This document shows, one piece after another, positions 41,289 through 52,008 of a DNA stretch of 64,000 nt; position 1 is the first letter of the stretch; each line of letters begins with the position of its first letter. A program made the position numbers and the translations under genes. The notes below the pieces were generated by a model. That model was not told where the DNA came from and made no database searches. It saw only the letters and a list, made by a program, of their open reading frames with translations. This DNA is from Anodontia alba (lineage: Eukaryota; Mollusca; Bivalvia; Lucinida; Lucinidae), in assembly GCA_964016985.1 (NCBI GenBank), contig OZ024827.1, positions 75,402,953 through 75,466,952 on the forward strand, in the 5' to 3' direction.

Positions 41289-41529
41289 CCATTAAGGCGC
41301 CAAGAAAACTGCATCTGAAAATGTCGTCTGTTTTTGTCGTCTGCTGAATATTCTTGCAAACTTTTCAAGCCTATTTTTGCATACAAGCAAACAGTGTGGG
41401 CCCTGGTCAGACTGCTCCTAAAGGAGCAGTCTGATCTGGGTCCACATTGTTTGCAAAAATGACTTTTAAAATTACAAGCAGATGACAAAGCAGACAACAA
41501 TTGTTGTGATTGGCAGTTTAAGGGTTAAT
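41285..41529. mobile_element. FB4 MITE
   Basis: TTAACCATTAAGGCGCCAAG and GGCAGTTTAAGGGTTAA are the ends. Core hairpin GGCCCTGGTCAGACTGCTCC with apex CTCCTAAAGGAG. Confidence 0.8.
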
Positions 41530-41639
41530 GGATTAGCTTTTGTTTTTGTGGAACCCATTGGTTGAGTAAGGGGATAACTATGGTGATAATTTAGGATAAT
41601 TGTGTTAGTTTCACACCAAAACATATCTTGTGGGTATTC

Positions 41640-42188
41640 ACTGGAATTGCTGCCTCTATCATTACTATCTGTTGATATGTTTAAAAACTGCTGGATGAGT
41701 GGCAAACAGTATTGACCCCGATCAGCAGGGCCAGATCCAGGATTCTTGTTACAGGGGGTTAAAATTTCTTAGGGTGGGTGGGGGTGTCAATTTGATCAAA
41801 TTACCATACTTACTCTAAGTATTCGGACAGACAAGCCTTAGCAAACTGTGTAGACCCAAATCAGATTGTGCAGGATGCAGCATCTGATCAGGGTCTTTAC
41901 TTTTTGCCACTCATCCAGCAATTCAGACACCTTAACAGATAGTAAAATAGACTTGTTGAAATGAAGTATAAGGTAAAAAGAGTAAAGTGAGTGAATATTT
42001 ATTTGCGTGAATACAATATCGAAAATTTATTAAATTCAGATTTTCTGAAAATGAAATTTTGAGTCAAACAGTGATTTGACTGAACTCCTCAAACCCCCTT
42101 TGGATCTGCCCCTGATCAGACCCCACCCTGTGGGATCTGATCTGGGTCTGCACTGTTGGCTTTTGCTTGTCTGTCTGAGTATTTAGCT
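41640..42188. mobile_element. Three-level nest: FB2 containing a hAT-like MITE containing FB2
   Basis: Outer FB2 (reverse): GCTGGATGAGTGGCAAACAG at about 41690, resuming at ATCAGACCCCACCCTGTGGG (42116) and ending TCTGAGTATTTAGCTT. The hAT-like insert begins CAGGGCCAGATCCAGGATTC (41727) and ends GGATCTGCCCCTG (42115). Inside it, 41803-41990 is another FB2 (ACTCTAAGTATTCGGACAGA). Confidence 0.7.
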
Positions 42189-42395
42189 TAACCCTTGCTA
42201 TGCTGGATAAATTAAGATGCCATGCCCACTTGTCAGCCAGTCAGATTACATGATCCAGGTTGTAAATACAAATTCGCATACTTATTGACGAACAGTTCAG
42301 ATCCAGATCAGTTGGCTTCTTCAAAAGCCAACTGATCTGGATCAACACTGTTTGCTTAGTCAGGGCATGTAGGGGTTCAGCAGGACTAGGGTTAA
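42189..42395. mobile_element. FB1 MITE, first of an abutting pair
   Basis: TTAACCCTTGCTATGCTGGA at the left and TTCAGCAGGACTAGGGTTAA at the right. The hairpin TTCAGATCCAGATCAGTTGG has apex TTCTTCAAAAG. Confidence 0.8.
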
Positions 42396-42605
42396 CCCTT
42401 CTCATGCTGAATAAATTAAGATACCACGCCCACTTCTAATTTCCAACCAATTAGGTCACTTGATCCGGGTTTTTTATAGAAATTCACATATTTAATGACA
42501 AACAGTGCAGAGCCAGATCAGTTGGCTTCTTCAGAAGCCAGCTGATCTGGATCTACACTGTTTGCTAAGACAGGGCATGTCATGTTCAGCAAGAGAAGGG
42601 TTAAT
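42392..42605. mobile_element. FB1 MITE, second of the pair
   Basis: TTAACCCTTCTCATGCTGAA starts on the very TTAA that ends the first copy (42392-42395). The right end is AGCAAGAGAAGGGTTAA. Apex CTTCTTCAGAAG. Confidence 0.8.
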
Positions 42606-42696
42606 CTTGATTCTGTTGTTGGATGGTGCAGTTTCTTTGAGCAATAGGCTATAGGCCATAGGCCAGTAATGGGTTTCCGAATAAACAGATTAACCT

Positions 42697-42912
42697 ACTT
42701 CAGTCAGGAAACACCTATAAAGGTAATTGGCAAACAGTGCAGACCCAGATCAGACACTGCAGAATGTGGCATCTGATCAGGATGTACACTGTTTGCATTA
42801 AAACTTGAATTTCTGTAAAACATAGTATGAATTAAAACTAAGCAGACACCCTGCGATTGGAAATAGACTGATCCAAAGAGTTGTGGAAGAAGACTTGACA
42901 TAAATAGGTTAT
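42697..42912. mobile_element. FB3-variant MITE
   Basis: TTAACCTACTTCAGTCAGGA at the left. The core is shared with FB3, but the right half (AAACTAAGCAGACACCCTGC) matches the 15738 and 861 copies instead. Confidence 0.65.
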
Positions 42913-42934
42913 TCAGTGAACACTAACTTAGAGG

Positions 42935-43155
42935 TAGAAGGGTCTGGGTGGTGGAATGGTTCATGCTCCCGACTTTGTATTGCTCCCGACTTTGAATCGC
43001 AAGGTCACAGGTTCTAATCTCACTGGATGCAGAATTCAGATCCTGACTGATGGTGCTTCATTGCATAGGGCCGGCCTTTCATTATCATGCTTCCATCATC
43101 TCACTATGACTATTAATGTTGAAAGGCATGTAAAACACCAAATCCTCATCATTTG
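42935..43155 (+). mobile_element. SINE3, uninterrupted copy
   Basis: tRNA-like head with box A TGGTGGAATGGTTCATGC and box B AGGTTCTAATCTC, body GAATTCAGATCCTGACTGAT and CTTCATTGCATAGGGCCGG, tail GTTGAAAGGCATGTAAAACA then CCTCATCAT. Confidence 0.65.
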
Positions 43156-43189
43156 ACATAAAAGTACAGAAATCAGTTGACCTCTAAAA

Positions 43190-43350
43190 GAGGACTTGTT
43201 AAGGAGTATTTGGTGATAATTCTGGGATAATTTTTTCTTATTTCTGCATAAAGACATAAGCTGTGTGTACTCATTAAGAGCACCTCTGTGAGGCACTTCT
43301 AATGTGTACCCACAACATATATTTGTATGGGGAAATTGAGAAAATTATCC
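43190..43350. mobile_element. FB7 variant
   Basis: GGACTTGTTAAGGAGTATTT and TGATAATTCTGGGATAATT open it. Imperfect hairpin with apex CCTCTGTGAGG; right end lost. Confidence 0.6.
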
Positions 43351-43365
43351 AACTACTACTACTTA

Positions 43366-43560
43366 ACGCTTAGTACTCTGGGTAAAAATTTCAACAGACA
43401 ACATTTTGAAATTTTTTTTTTTTTTTTTTTCCCAGAAAATAGGCTAAAGCATTTCATGCAAATTGTCTCTGCATGAAATGTCAGAGTCTATTTTCTGGAA
43501 AAAATAAGAAAAATATCAATTTGTTGTCTGCTGAATATGCCCAGAGTACTTAAGGTTAAC
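43366..43560. mobile_element. FB5 MITE
   Basis: TTAACGCTTAGTACTCTGGG at the left, short hairpin ATTTCATGCAAATTGTCTC, right end ATATGCCCAGAGTACTTAAG. Confidence 0.7.
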
Positions 43561-43724
43561 AATTGTCCTCTGATTCACTTACCTTGAACCCTGTACCTTG
43601 GTCATAAATGAGAAAAGATCTTTTACAGCTTGACAAAGCTAATTTGCATGTTAATTTTCAAACTTGTACTGGTAGCCAGAAAAAGGCCATCTTTGCCTTA
43701 AATGTATAAACATTTTTGTTTTAA

Positions 43725-44140
43725 TTTTAGCCCTGAAAGTGCTAAGCAAAAGTGTAGTAGATGACGTTTTAATTTTTTAGAATTATTTTTCAAAGAAAAT
43801 AAGACTTGCCATTTCATGTGAATTGTCTGCAGGTGGTTCACATGAAATGTTAAGCCTTAATTTCTCTGAAAAAAAATCAAAGTGTTTACTGCTGCAGATT
43901 TGATAAGAGCTTTAACACTTCATACTGGGTAAAAATTTCAGCAGACAGCATTTTGAAATATTTTTCTTATTTTTCCTAGAAAACAGGGTCTGACACTTCA
44001 TGCAAATTGTCTCCATGCAAATTGTCTCCATAGGAGACAATTGTATGAAGATGCAGATCCTATTTACTAGGATAAATATGAAAAATATCACCACATTGTC
44101 ATCTGCTGAATCTGCCTATAGCGTGGTAAGTGTTAAGGGT
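43725..44140. mobile_element. FB6 and FB5 sharing a TTAA
   Basis: FB6 (43728-43915): hairpin CTTGCCATTTCATGTGAATT. The junction AGAGCTTTAACACTTCATAC has its TTAA at 43912-43915. FB5 (43912-44138): CACTTCATGCAAATTGTCTC, with ATGCAAATTGTCTCCAT duplicated in the left arm. Confidence 0.7.
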
Positions 44141-44179
44141 TAGGTAAATGTGGTAAAGAGTTACAGTGTCTGAATATTT

Positions 44180-44407
44180 AAACCCATTTTAGACTGAATA
44201 AACTCTCCCACACTATATATTGGAAGAGTCCAATTTAAATTCTAGATATGGCAGGCTATGTGATTCAGATATTCCTAGAGAAAATTGGCTAAACTATTTG
44301 CCAACAGTGGAGACCCTGATCAGATGCCACATTCTGTGGCATCTGATCTGGGTCTGCATTGTTTGCCAGTTACCCTTTTGGGGGTCTCCTGATTAAAATG
44401 GGTTAAG
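44180..44407. mobile_element. FB3 MITE, reverse orientation
   Basis: TTTAAACCCATTTTAGACTG at the left and CCTGATTAAAATGGGTTAA at the right. Core hairpin CAACAGTGGAGACCCTGATC with apex CCACATTCTGTGG. Confidence 0.8.
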
Positions 44408-44464
44408 GTAGTTTTGATATAGCCAAGTTAGTGTGTGTTTACTCTGATGAGGGCCTATTCACTT

Positions 44465-44678
44465 AATCCTGGTCCTGCTGAACCCAGATATGCCCTGTCT
44501 TTGCAAACAGTGTAGATCCAGATCAGTTGGCTTCTGAAGAAGCCAACTGATCCAGATCTACACTGTTTGTCATTAATAATGTGAATTTGTATCAACAACC
44601 TGGATCAAGAAATCGATTTCGCTGAAAAATTAGAAGTGGGCGTGGCATCCTTATTTTATTCAGCATGGCAAGGGTTAA
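44465..44678. mobile_element. FB1 MITE, reverse
   Basis: TTAATCCTGGTCCTGCTGAA and TTCAGCATGGCAAGGGTTAA are the ends. Apex CTTCTGAAGAAG. The right TTAA (44675-44678) is also the start of FB6. Confidence 0.8.
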
Positions 44679-44842
44679 AGCACTAAACATATTTGTAGCA
44701 GACAACATTCTAAAATTGATTTTAATTTTCAGCGAAGATAAGACTTGGTATTTCATGTAAATCATCTGCTAGGCAAAAGTTCATATATATATGTATAAAG
44801 TGCTGTCTGCTGCTGTTATAATCAGTGCTTTAAGGGAAATAA
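44675..44842. mobile_element. FB6 MITE, eroded
   Basis: TTAAAGCACTAAACATATTT and AATCAGTGCTTTAAGGGAAA are the ends. Hairpin replaced by GTTCATATATATATGTATA. Confidence 0.55.
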
Positions 44843-45182
44843 GGGAATCAGTATTCAGTGATATTGTATGTATTACAATTTCCCCAGTCAAACAGCTCTC
44901 ACCAAATACTAGTGACATGGAAGAGTCCTCTCTGTATAAATTGGTTACATGTATAATTGACTGTTATTATGCAGGTGCTAATTGTAGTGCCCAATGTAGA
45001 TCTTTCTTGATCTTAATGCTGTATGCATAACTTCAGATAAATAAACAGTGGATGTTTCCTCCATGACTTCTGTTGTTTCTTCTGGACGTCCCGACCCTCC
45101 AACCCTGCAGCACCATCCAGACTTCCAAGTTGATAGGCTGTTTTTTGAAGCTGATGACCCATATAGGTTGATAGGTCATTAA
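44843..45182. other. Low-copy sequence with a SINE2 3' scrap
   Basis: No exon recognised. AATAAACAG at 45040 resembles a polyadenylation signal. 45152-45185 (GCTGATGACCCATATAGGTT) matches the SINE2 3' end. Confidence 0.35.
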
Positions 45183-45610
45183 CCTTAACCACTCTATGGG
45201 TAAATTCAGCAGACAACAAATTGATGATATTTTTCTTATTTTTCCCAGAAAAAAGGATCTGATATTGCATGCTAATTGTCGCCAGGACACATTTTGCAAG
45301 AAATGTCAAATCCTGTTTTCTGGAAAAAATAAGAAAAATATTTTGATATGTCATCTGTTGAAAATTTTACCCAGGGCCCAGTTGTTCAAAGCATTGTAGC
45401 TTAACAAGCTCGTTAAGGGTCATTTTGTTAACTGTTTTAGTGGATTCAATATACAATTTTCTGATATTTTTTGCTGAAAAAATGGCTACTCACATTTTTT
45501 CAGCAAAAAATTTCAGCATATTTGCCTGTCACGCGATGTAAATTTTAACGAATCGTTAACTAACGACATCGTTAGCTTTGAACAACTGGGCCCTGAGTGC
45601 TAAGCAGTTA
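45183..45610. mobile_element. FB5 carrying an FB9 near its right end
   Basis: FB5 runs from TTAACCACTCTATGGGTAAA to AAATTTTACCCAG (45375) and resumes TGAGTGCTAAGCAGTTAA (45593). FB9 (45376-45592) lies between, ends GGCCCAGTTGTTCAAAGC and GCTTTGAACAACTGGGCC. Confidence 0.75.
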
Positions 45611-45711
45611 AACATGAACTTATCTTCATCAGACCATCCAAACTGATTTATAACACCCATGATGCACCATAATTCATACAAAGTTACAGTTGTCCCACTT
45701 GAAACTTGACT

Positions 45712-46158
45712 TAACCTATACTGCTCTGGGCTAATTCAGCAGATGACAAATTGTTGATATTTTTTTTCTTATTTTTTTCCCAGAAAACAGGATTTGAGAT
45801 CTCATGCAAATTGTCTCTGTAGGGACAATTTTCATGAAATGTAGAAGCACATTTGGTAGGAAAAGTAAGTAAAAATTTCAAAATGTCATCTGCTGAATTT
45901 ATTATCCTGGGCCCAGTTGTTCAAAACTAACGATGTTGTTAGTTAACATATTGTTAAAACTTTGATCACTAAGTATGGCATTTGTGCTAATATTTTTGCT
46001 GCAAAAAATTTGCAAAAGCTACTCACATTTTTTCAGCAAAAGTACCTGTCAATTAGATATTGTACTTACTAGAACATTTAATATTTTGACCACTTATGAG
46101 CTTGTTAAGCTAACGATGCTTTGAACAACTAGGCCCAGCATATTAAGCCTTAAACAAG
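45712..46158. mobile_element. Second FB5 carrying an FB9, opposite FB9 orientation
   Basis: FB5 from TTAACCTATACTGCTCTGGG to AATTTATTATCC (45906) resumes at CAGCATATTAAGCC (46136). FB9 (45907-46135) starts GGGCCCAGTTGTTCAAAACT and contains CGATGTTGTTAGTTAACA, the reverse of the 45376 copy. Confidence 0.75.
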
Positions 46159-46344
46159 TATCAGAGCTGTGGATAAGAAGGATATTCGAAAAAAATCTTA
46201 TTTGCTTTGAGAAAACAATTGTTGTGGGTACTCGGAAGCACCTCACCAAGGTACTTCTGTCCAACTGGTTGCAGTAACATACGTTTTCAAGGAGAAATTC
46301 ATCAGAAGAACCTCACTGTGGTTTTAAAGAAGAAATATGAAAAT

Positions 46345-46500
46345 ATCAATTGTTTTGATCGATTGTTTACAATCGAGCAGAGCCATAGTATACAAACGCC
46401 AAAATTTTCTTAAGGTAGTTGTCCATTATCATTGACCAATGTAATCAAACCGCGCGTTAGATGAAATCCAAGTACCAGCTATTTATAGCCGTGCTATGAG
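46345..46500 (-). repeat. FB13 repeat, minus copy
   Basis: GATTGTTTACAATCGAGCAG, CCATAGTATACAAACGCCAA, TTAAGGTAGTTG and TATTTATAGCCGTGCTATGA are the reverse complement, in order, of 55485-55625. Confidence 0.7.
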
Positions 46501-46504
46501 CGGC

Positions 46505-48850
46505 ATAGAGATTCAGATGTGCTAAAATCATTTCGTTTGGCTTTCCAAGATGGCCACCTGGGTAGCCATCTTGAAAAACTTGAAACCAGATATGCTCCAA
46601 AACCTGTAGTCAGATGAAGCCCTAACTTGATGGGAGGCATCGGGGCCACATGGAGTTTTAGAATTGCAAAAATCGTTCCATTCTGATATCCAAGATGGCC
46701 CCCAGTAAGCCATCTTGAAAATTTTTAAACAACATCTCCTCCCAAATGGGGATGGGAGGCAGTGGAGCAACATAGAGACTCAGACTTGCTAAAATTGTTC
46801 TGTTCTGATATCCAAGCTGGCCACCATGGCGGCCATCTTGAAAATCTTCAAACCACATCTGCTTCTGAACCCAAAGTTGGATTAAGCCCTTTTCACCAGG
46901 GCATCCAACTGATATTGGCTTACAGTTGGGCAAGGCCTGCTGTCCTTGCAGCAGATAAGGGTAGAGAGGGAATGTTGTTATTTCTTCTGCTCCTTCACTT
47001 TCTTTCATTTCCCTCTTTCTTCCCTCTCTCTTTCATTTCCTCTACTATCTCTTCTACTTTTTTTCTCCCTTTCTCTGGGAGGCGACACAAAATGACCCAC
47101 AAGGGTTGACGTGTTGTTAAACCTCAGCACAATCAATCAGATTCAGCCCAAACTTGGTGGGAAGCATTCGGGTGACATGGAGATTTTGATTGCAAAGTTT
47201 GTTTTGTTTCAGTATCTAAGATGGCTGCCCTGGTTTGCCATCTTGAAAATCTTCAAACCGTAATGAGGATTTAGCTGAAACTTGATGGAAGGCATCGGAG
47301 GGACATAGAAATACAGAAGTGCTAAAATTGTTCTGTTCCAATATCTAAGATGGCTGCCAAGGTGGCCATCTCCAAAATTTTCAAACCTCATCTGCTCCTG
47401 AATGGTAAGTCGGATTAAGCCAAAACTTGGTTGGGGGCATTGGGGTGACATGGAGATTCAGAATTGCTAAAACCATTTTGTCACGATATCCATGCTGACC
47501 CCCATGCCATCTTGAAGAGTCAGCTTATGCTGTGGTCTGTTGACCACGATCAGTTGGTCCATCCATCAGTAACTTTTCACATTTTCCACATCTTCTCAAG
47601 ATATTCAAGATGTCTGGCTTGTTGGACAACTTGAAATCGTTCAAAGAACATTTCCTCCTGTACCTTAAGAGTCAGATTGAGCTGAAATTTGATGGGTGGC
47701 ATTGAGCGGACATGGTGATTCAGAACTGCTAAAATTGTAACATTCCGATGTCCAAGATGGCCACCATGGTGGCATCTTGAAATTCAAATCATATCTCCTG
47801 CCAAACTGTAAGTCAGTTTGAGCTGAAATTTGGTGGGAGGCATCAGAGCGACATGGAGATTCAGAACTGCTAAAATCATTTGATTACTATATCCAAGATA
47901 GCCACCATGGTGGCCATTTTGAAACTCTTTAGATGACATATGCTATGTAAGGGCAAGTTGGATTTTGCCGAAATTAAAGTGGGGCACTGGGGAGACATGG
48001 CGATTCAGAATTGCTAAAATTGTCCGTTCCGATATTCAAGATGGCCGCAGTGTTGACCATCTTGAAATTCTTCAAATAACATCTCCTAAACCATAAGTTG
48101 GATGGAGCTGAAACTTGGCGAGAGGCATCGGAGCAACATAGAAATTCAGAATCGCTAAAAGTGTTCTGTTCTGCTATCCAAGATGGCCTCCATGGCAGCC
48201 TTCTTGAAAATCTTCAAACCACATCTGCTCCCGAATGGTAGGTCGGATTGGGCCAAAACTTGGTGGGAGGCATTTTGGTGGGAGATTCAAAATTGCTAGA
48301 ATCATTTTGTTATGATATCCATGATGGCTGCCACGGAGGCCATCTTGAAAGTCTTCAATTGTCATCTGTTCCTGAATGGTGTCATATGGAGCAGAAACTT
48401 GGTGGAAGGCATCAGGGCAACATGGAGATTTAGAATTGCTAAAATGGTTCTGTTCTGATATCCAAGATGGCCACCATAGCAGCCATCTTGAAAATCTTCA
48501 AATCTGCTCCCGAATGGTAAGTCAGATTGAGCCAAACTTGGCAGGAGGCATTTGGGTGACATGGAGATTCAGAGTTGCTAGAATCAATTTGTTACAATAT
48601 CCGTGATGGCTGCCATGGAGGCCATCTTGAAAGTCTTCAATTGTCATCTGCTCCCGAATGGTGTCACATGGAGCTGAAACTTGGTGGAAGGCATCAGGGC
48701 AACATGGAAATCTAGAATTGCTAAAATGGTTCTGTTCTGATATCCAAGATGGCCACCATAGCAGCCATCTTGAAATTTTTCAAATCACATCTGCTCTCGA
48801 ACCATAAGTCGGATAGAGCTTAAACTTGATGGGAGGCATTGGGGTGCATG
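46505..48850. repeat. Tandem array A, about 140-bp unit, 15 copies
   Basis: The anchor TCCAAGATGGCC (or close) recurs at about 46544, 46689, 46809, 47213, 47340, 47488, 47604, 47750, 47890, 48032, 48177, 48317, 48459, 48599 and 48741. It is followed about 20 bp on by GGCCATCTTGAAAATCTTC, so each unit has an inverted AAGATGGC pair. Also conserved: GGAGGCAT and GACATGGAGATTCAGAATTG. The frames translating FEDFQDG are repeat shadows. Confidence 0.9.
46880..47149 (+). mobile_element. SINE2 inserted in array A, with a 10-bp duplication
   Basis: GATTAAGCCC (46880-46889) and GATTCAGCCC (47140-47149) flank a 250-bp body: ATCCAACTGATATTGGCTTA, TTGGGCAAGGCCTGCTGTCC, a pyrimidine tract, CGACACAAAATGACCCACAA, and the tail CTCAGCACAATCAATCA. 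Neighbouring array units lack it. Confidence 0.85.
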
Positions 48851-49155
48851 TCTCCGCAATTTCTCCTACAGTTTTCAAGATAATGATTTGAAACTAGCAG
48901 CGAAGTAAGAATTAAAGCTGGGCACGTAAATAAAGGTCACAGAACTCTGGACATTTTTATTGCTAGAGTTACATACCCTTGATTACTTAGAAATTTTGCC
49001 TTATTCACATGGCATATAGTAGGGTTGGTGTCTCCACAACTTATAATGATTTGACACTTGCTGCAAAGTACGAATAAAGGTAGGGCATGCGCATTAAAGT
49101 ACAGAACTCTGATCAAAGTTTCATTGCTAGAGTTATAACTCTTGATTTACTTAGA
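48850..49155 (-). repeat. Array B, two reversed units
   Basis: GTCTCCGCAATTTCTCCTAC and GTGTCTCCACAACTT, with CAGAACTCTG and TTGCTAGAGTTA, are the reverse complement of array B at 49480-51020. Confidence 0.75.
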
Positions 49156-49319
49156 ACTTTGGCCAAAAAAGCCAAACTGGCAGTAGCGGGGGCATCCATC
49201 CCCTTTAGGAATCATCTAGGTTTCCCTTGGATTTTAAATTTAAACTGTATTTCAGTTGCATGTATTATGAAAAATTATTGGATAAATACATGTTTAAACT
49301 AGATGGCTAAATTAGGCTG

Positions 49320-49480
49320 ATCATGATATGTTGCACTGAGCCATTGTGGCCATCTTGGCTGTCAGATCAGATTGCCTTCAGCAATCGAGAATCTGATGTT
49401 GTTTGAAGAGTTTCAAGATTGCCGCCATCTTGGATATTGGAACTGAACGATTTTAGCAATTTTGATTCTCCATAACATCC
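49320..49480 (-). repeat. Array A, reversed unit
   Basis: GCCATTGTGGCCATCTTGGC and TTCAAGATTGCCGCCATCTT then GATTTTAGCAATTTTGATTC are array A in reverse. Confidence 0.75.
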
Positions 49481-51080
49481 TTCAATGCCCTTTGTATAAG
49501 ACATTTTTTCTAAGTAAATCAAGGGTTACTCTACCAATAATAATTCAATAAGAGTTTTGTGACCTTTATGCACATGGTCAGTCTATATCCTTACCGTGTC
49601 GCAACTTTCAAACCATTACCTTGAAAACTGTAGGAGAAGTTGCGGAGACACGAATCCTACTATGCCATGTGTATAAGACAAATTTTCGAAGTAAATCAAA
49701 TGTAAGTAAGTCTACCGATAATATTTCGATCAGAGTTCTATGACCTTTATGCATATGCTCAGACTATATTCTTACTTTGCTGTAAGTTCAAAATCTCTAT
49801 CTTGAAAACTGTTGGAGAAGTTGCAGAGACACAAACTCTACTATGCCAAGAGTATGACAAATTGAATCAAGGGTATATAATTCTACCAATAATAATTCGA
49901 TTAGAGTTCTGTGACCTTTATGCACATGCTAAATCTATATCCTTACCATGATGTAAGTTTCAAAGCATTACCTTGAAAACTGTAGGAGGAGTTGCGGAGA
50001 CACGAACCCTACTATGCCATGTGCTTTAGACAATTTTTCTAAGTAAATCAAGGGTATGTAACTCTACCAATAATAATTCGATCAGATTTCTGTGTTATGC
50101 ACATGATCAGTCTATATCCTTACTATGGTGCAAGTTTCAAAACATTACCTTCAAAACTGGCGGAGACATGAACTGTACTATAACCCTGCTATCCCATGTG
50201 TAAAAGGCCATATTTCTAATTGTCAAGGGTATATAATCTAGCAGTATAAATTGCTCAGAGTTCTGTGACCTTTACACACATGCCCAGATTATATTCTTAC
50301 TTTGCTGCAAGTTTCAAATCACTATCTTGAAAATTTTTGGAGAAGTTGCGGCGACACGAATCCTACTATGCCAAGAGTATTTATAACACAATTTTTTAAA
50401 GTAAATTCCGAGTCTTCTCTAACGTTTAAGTGGCTTTTCTTTATTTTGATATTTACCGTCAGAGCATTAGTGGCAAATATCGATACAAAGAAAAGCCATT
50501 AAAACATCAGAAAAGACTCGGAATAATCAAGGGTATGTAACTCTACCAATAATAATTCGATTAGAGTTCTGTGACTGTTAAGCACATGCTAAATCTTTAT
50601 CATTACTATGGTGTAAGTTTCAAAACTGTAGGAATAGTTCCGGAGACACGAACGCTACCATGCTATGTGTTTAAGAAAAAATTTCTAAGTAAATCAAGGG
50701 TATGTAACTCGACCAATAATAATTCGATCAGAGTTTTGTGACCTTTATACACATGCTCAGTCTATATCCTTACTATGGTGCAAGTTTTAAACCATTACCT
50801 TAAAACCTGTAGGAGGAGGGAGTTGCGGAGACACGAACTCTACAATGTCATGTGTATAAGACAGGTTTTCTAAGTAAATCAATGGTGTGTAACTCTACCA
50901 ATAATTATTCGATCAGAGTTCTGTGACTTTTATGCGCATGCTCAGTCTATATCCTTACTATGGCGCAAGTTTCAAAGCATTACCTTGAAAACTGTAGGAG
51001 AAATTGTTGAGACACAAACAGTTCTTTAAAGTTTGACGGACGGACTGACACACGGACGTATGACCAAGACGGTTCTGTAT
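49480..51080 (+). repeat. Array B, about 165-190-bp units, 8 copies
   Basis: The anchor GTTGCGGAGACACGAA recurs at about 49640, 49820, 49992, 50158, 50346, 50639, 50823 and 51005, each with TCTACCAATAATAATTCGAT and CTGTGACCTTTATGCACATG. It ends in a GACGGACGGACTGACACACG block like TR-element ends. One unit is stretched by the MITE at 50403. Confidence 0.9.
50405..50523. mobile_element. Short MITE inside array B
   Basis: ATTCCGAGTCTTCTCTAACG at the left and the inverse of AGAAAAGACTCGGAAT at the right; GTGGCTTTTCTTT pairs with AAAGAAAAGCCAT. The near full-length foldback has a small GATATTTACCG/CAAATATCGATA centre. Confidence 0.85.
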
Positions 51081-51770
51081 CGCTAACCTTTGCACCTATC
51101 AGTATCAAACAGAGAGAGCACCAAGGGCACTTTGCATAAAAAGTTTTCCAAAACATATGTATAGGGAAGTGGTTTTAGAGAAGTTATTCAAAGAATATTT
51201 CATTAATTTCTTAGAACTCCCGAGTGACAAAATCTTTGGCTCAGGTAAGCTAACAGCTGCAAAGGTTAGTGACCTGTGTTGCACCAGTCGTGACTGGGTT
51301 AGGTACATCAAACCTTATTGTTTTTATTCCCATTAGATTCACCCAAGTGGTTGTAAATTAATCTTATGACACAGGTCAAGTAATCTATTAAATGTTTTAT
51401 GTCCGTTTCAATTGACCCAAAGTAACTTGATTAAATATTCTTGACATTTAAAGTGACTGGATATGCTTAGTAGATTTAGCGCCATTTATTACTTGGGAGA
51501 TAATTTTGTGGCGTCAGGTTTTCTTTCCTGCACACTACTAGTAAGTCCCCTTCAGAAGGGAGTAAAACATTTTGGCAGAGTTTTTTTTTTCCTTGAAAAT
51601 GTATCAATTCCCCTTAAATATTTGTCATATATTAAAGAAAAAAAATCATAATCGTTTTATGGGCACATGAAGAAACAAAAATAGGTAATCTTAAAACACA
51701 TTTATGTGACACAAAAATGTGACCAATTCACAAAAAAAAATGTCCATATCCATGTATGAAAAAATGGTTC
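51081..51770. other. No gene; small inverted pair
   Basis: CGCTAACCTTTGCACC (51083) is partly inverted at 51259 (GCAAAGGTTAGTG), perhaps the end structure of the array element. An FB11 half (GTCCCCTTCAGAAGGGAGTA) lies at 51545. Confidence 0.4.
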
Positions 51771-51790
51771 TCATTTATGCCTCTCAAATG

Positions 51791-51925
<135 letters not shown>

Positions 51926-51935
51926 TTCGTCCTTC

Positions 51936-52000
51936 TGCCTGTCCGTCCGTCAATGAATGAATAAATGAAAGAATGAATGCAGGCAGGAATGAATGAATGA
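51936..52000. repeat. GAAT-type tetranucleotide repeat
   Basis: GTCCGTCCGTC followed by imperfect AATGAATG repeats up to the FB8 end. Confidence 0.7.
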
Positions 52001-52008
52001 TTTTATTT

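Noticed and set aside
46505..48850. Repeated peptide frames with FEDFQDG/HGGHLGYQNRTILA-type sequence, like a repeat protein
   Set aside because: They occur on both strands, in frames that break between units, and track the 140-bp DNA repeat. No start, splice or codon bias supports translation.
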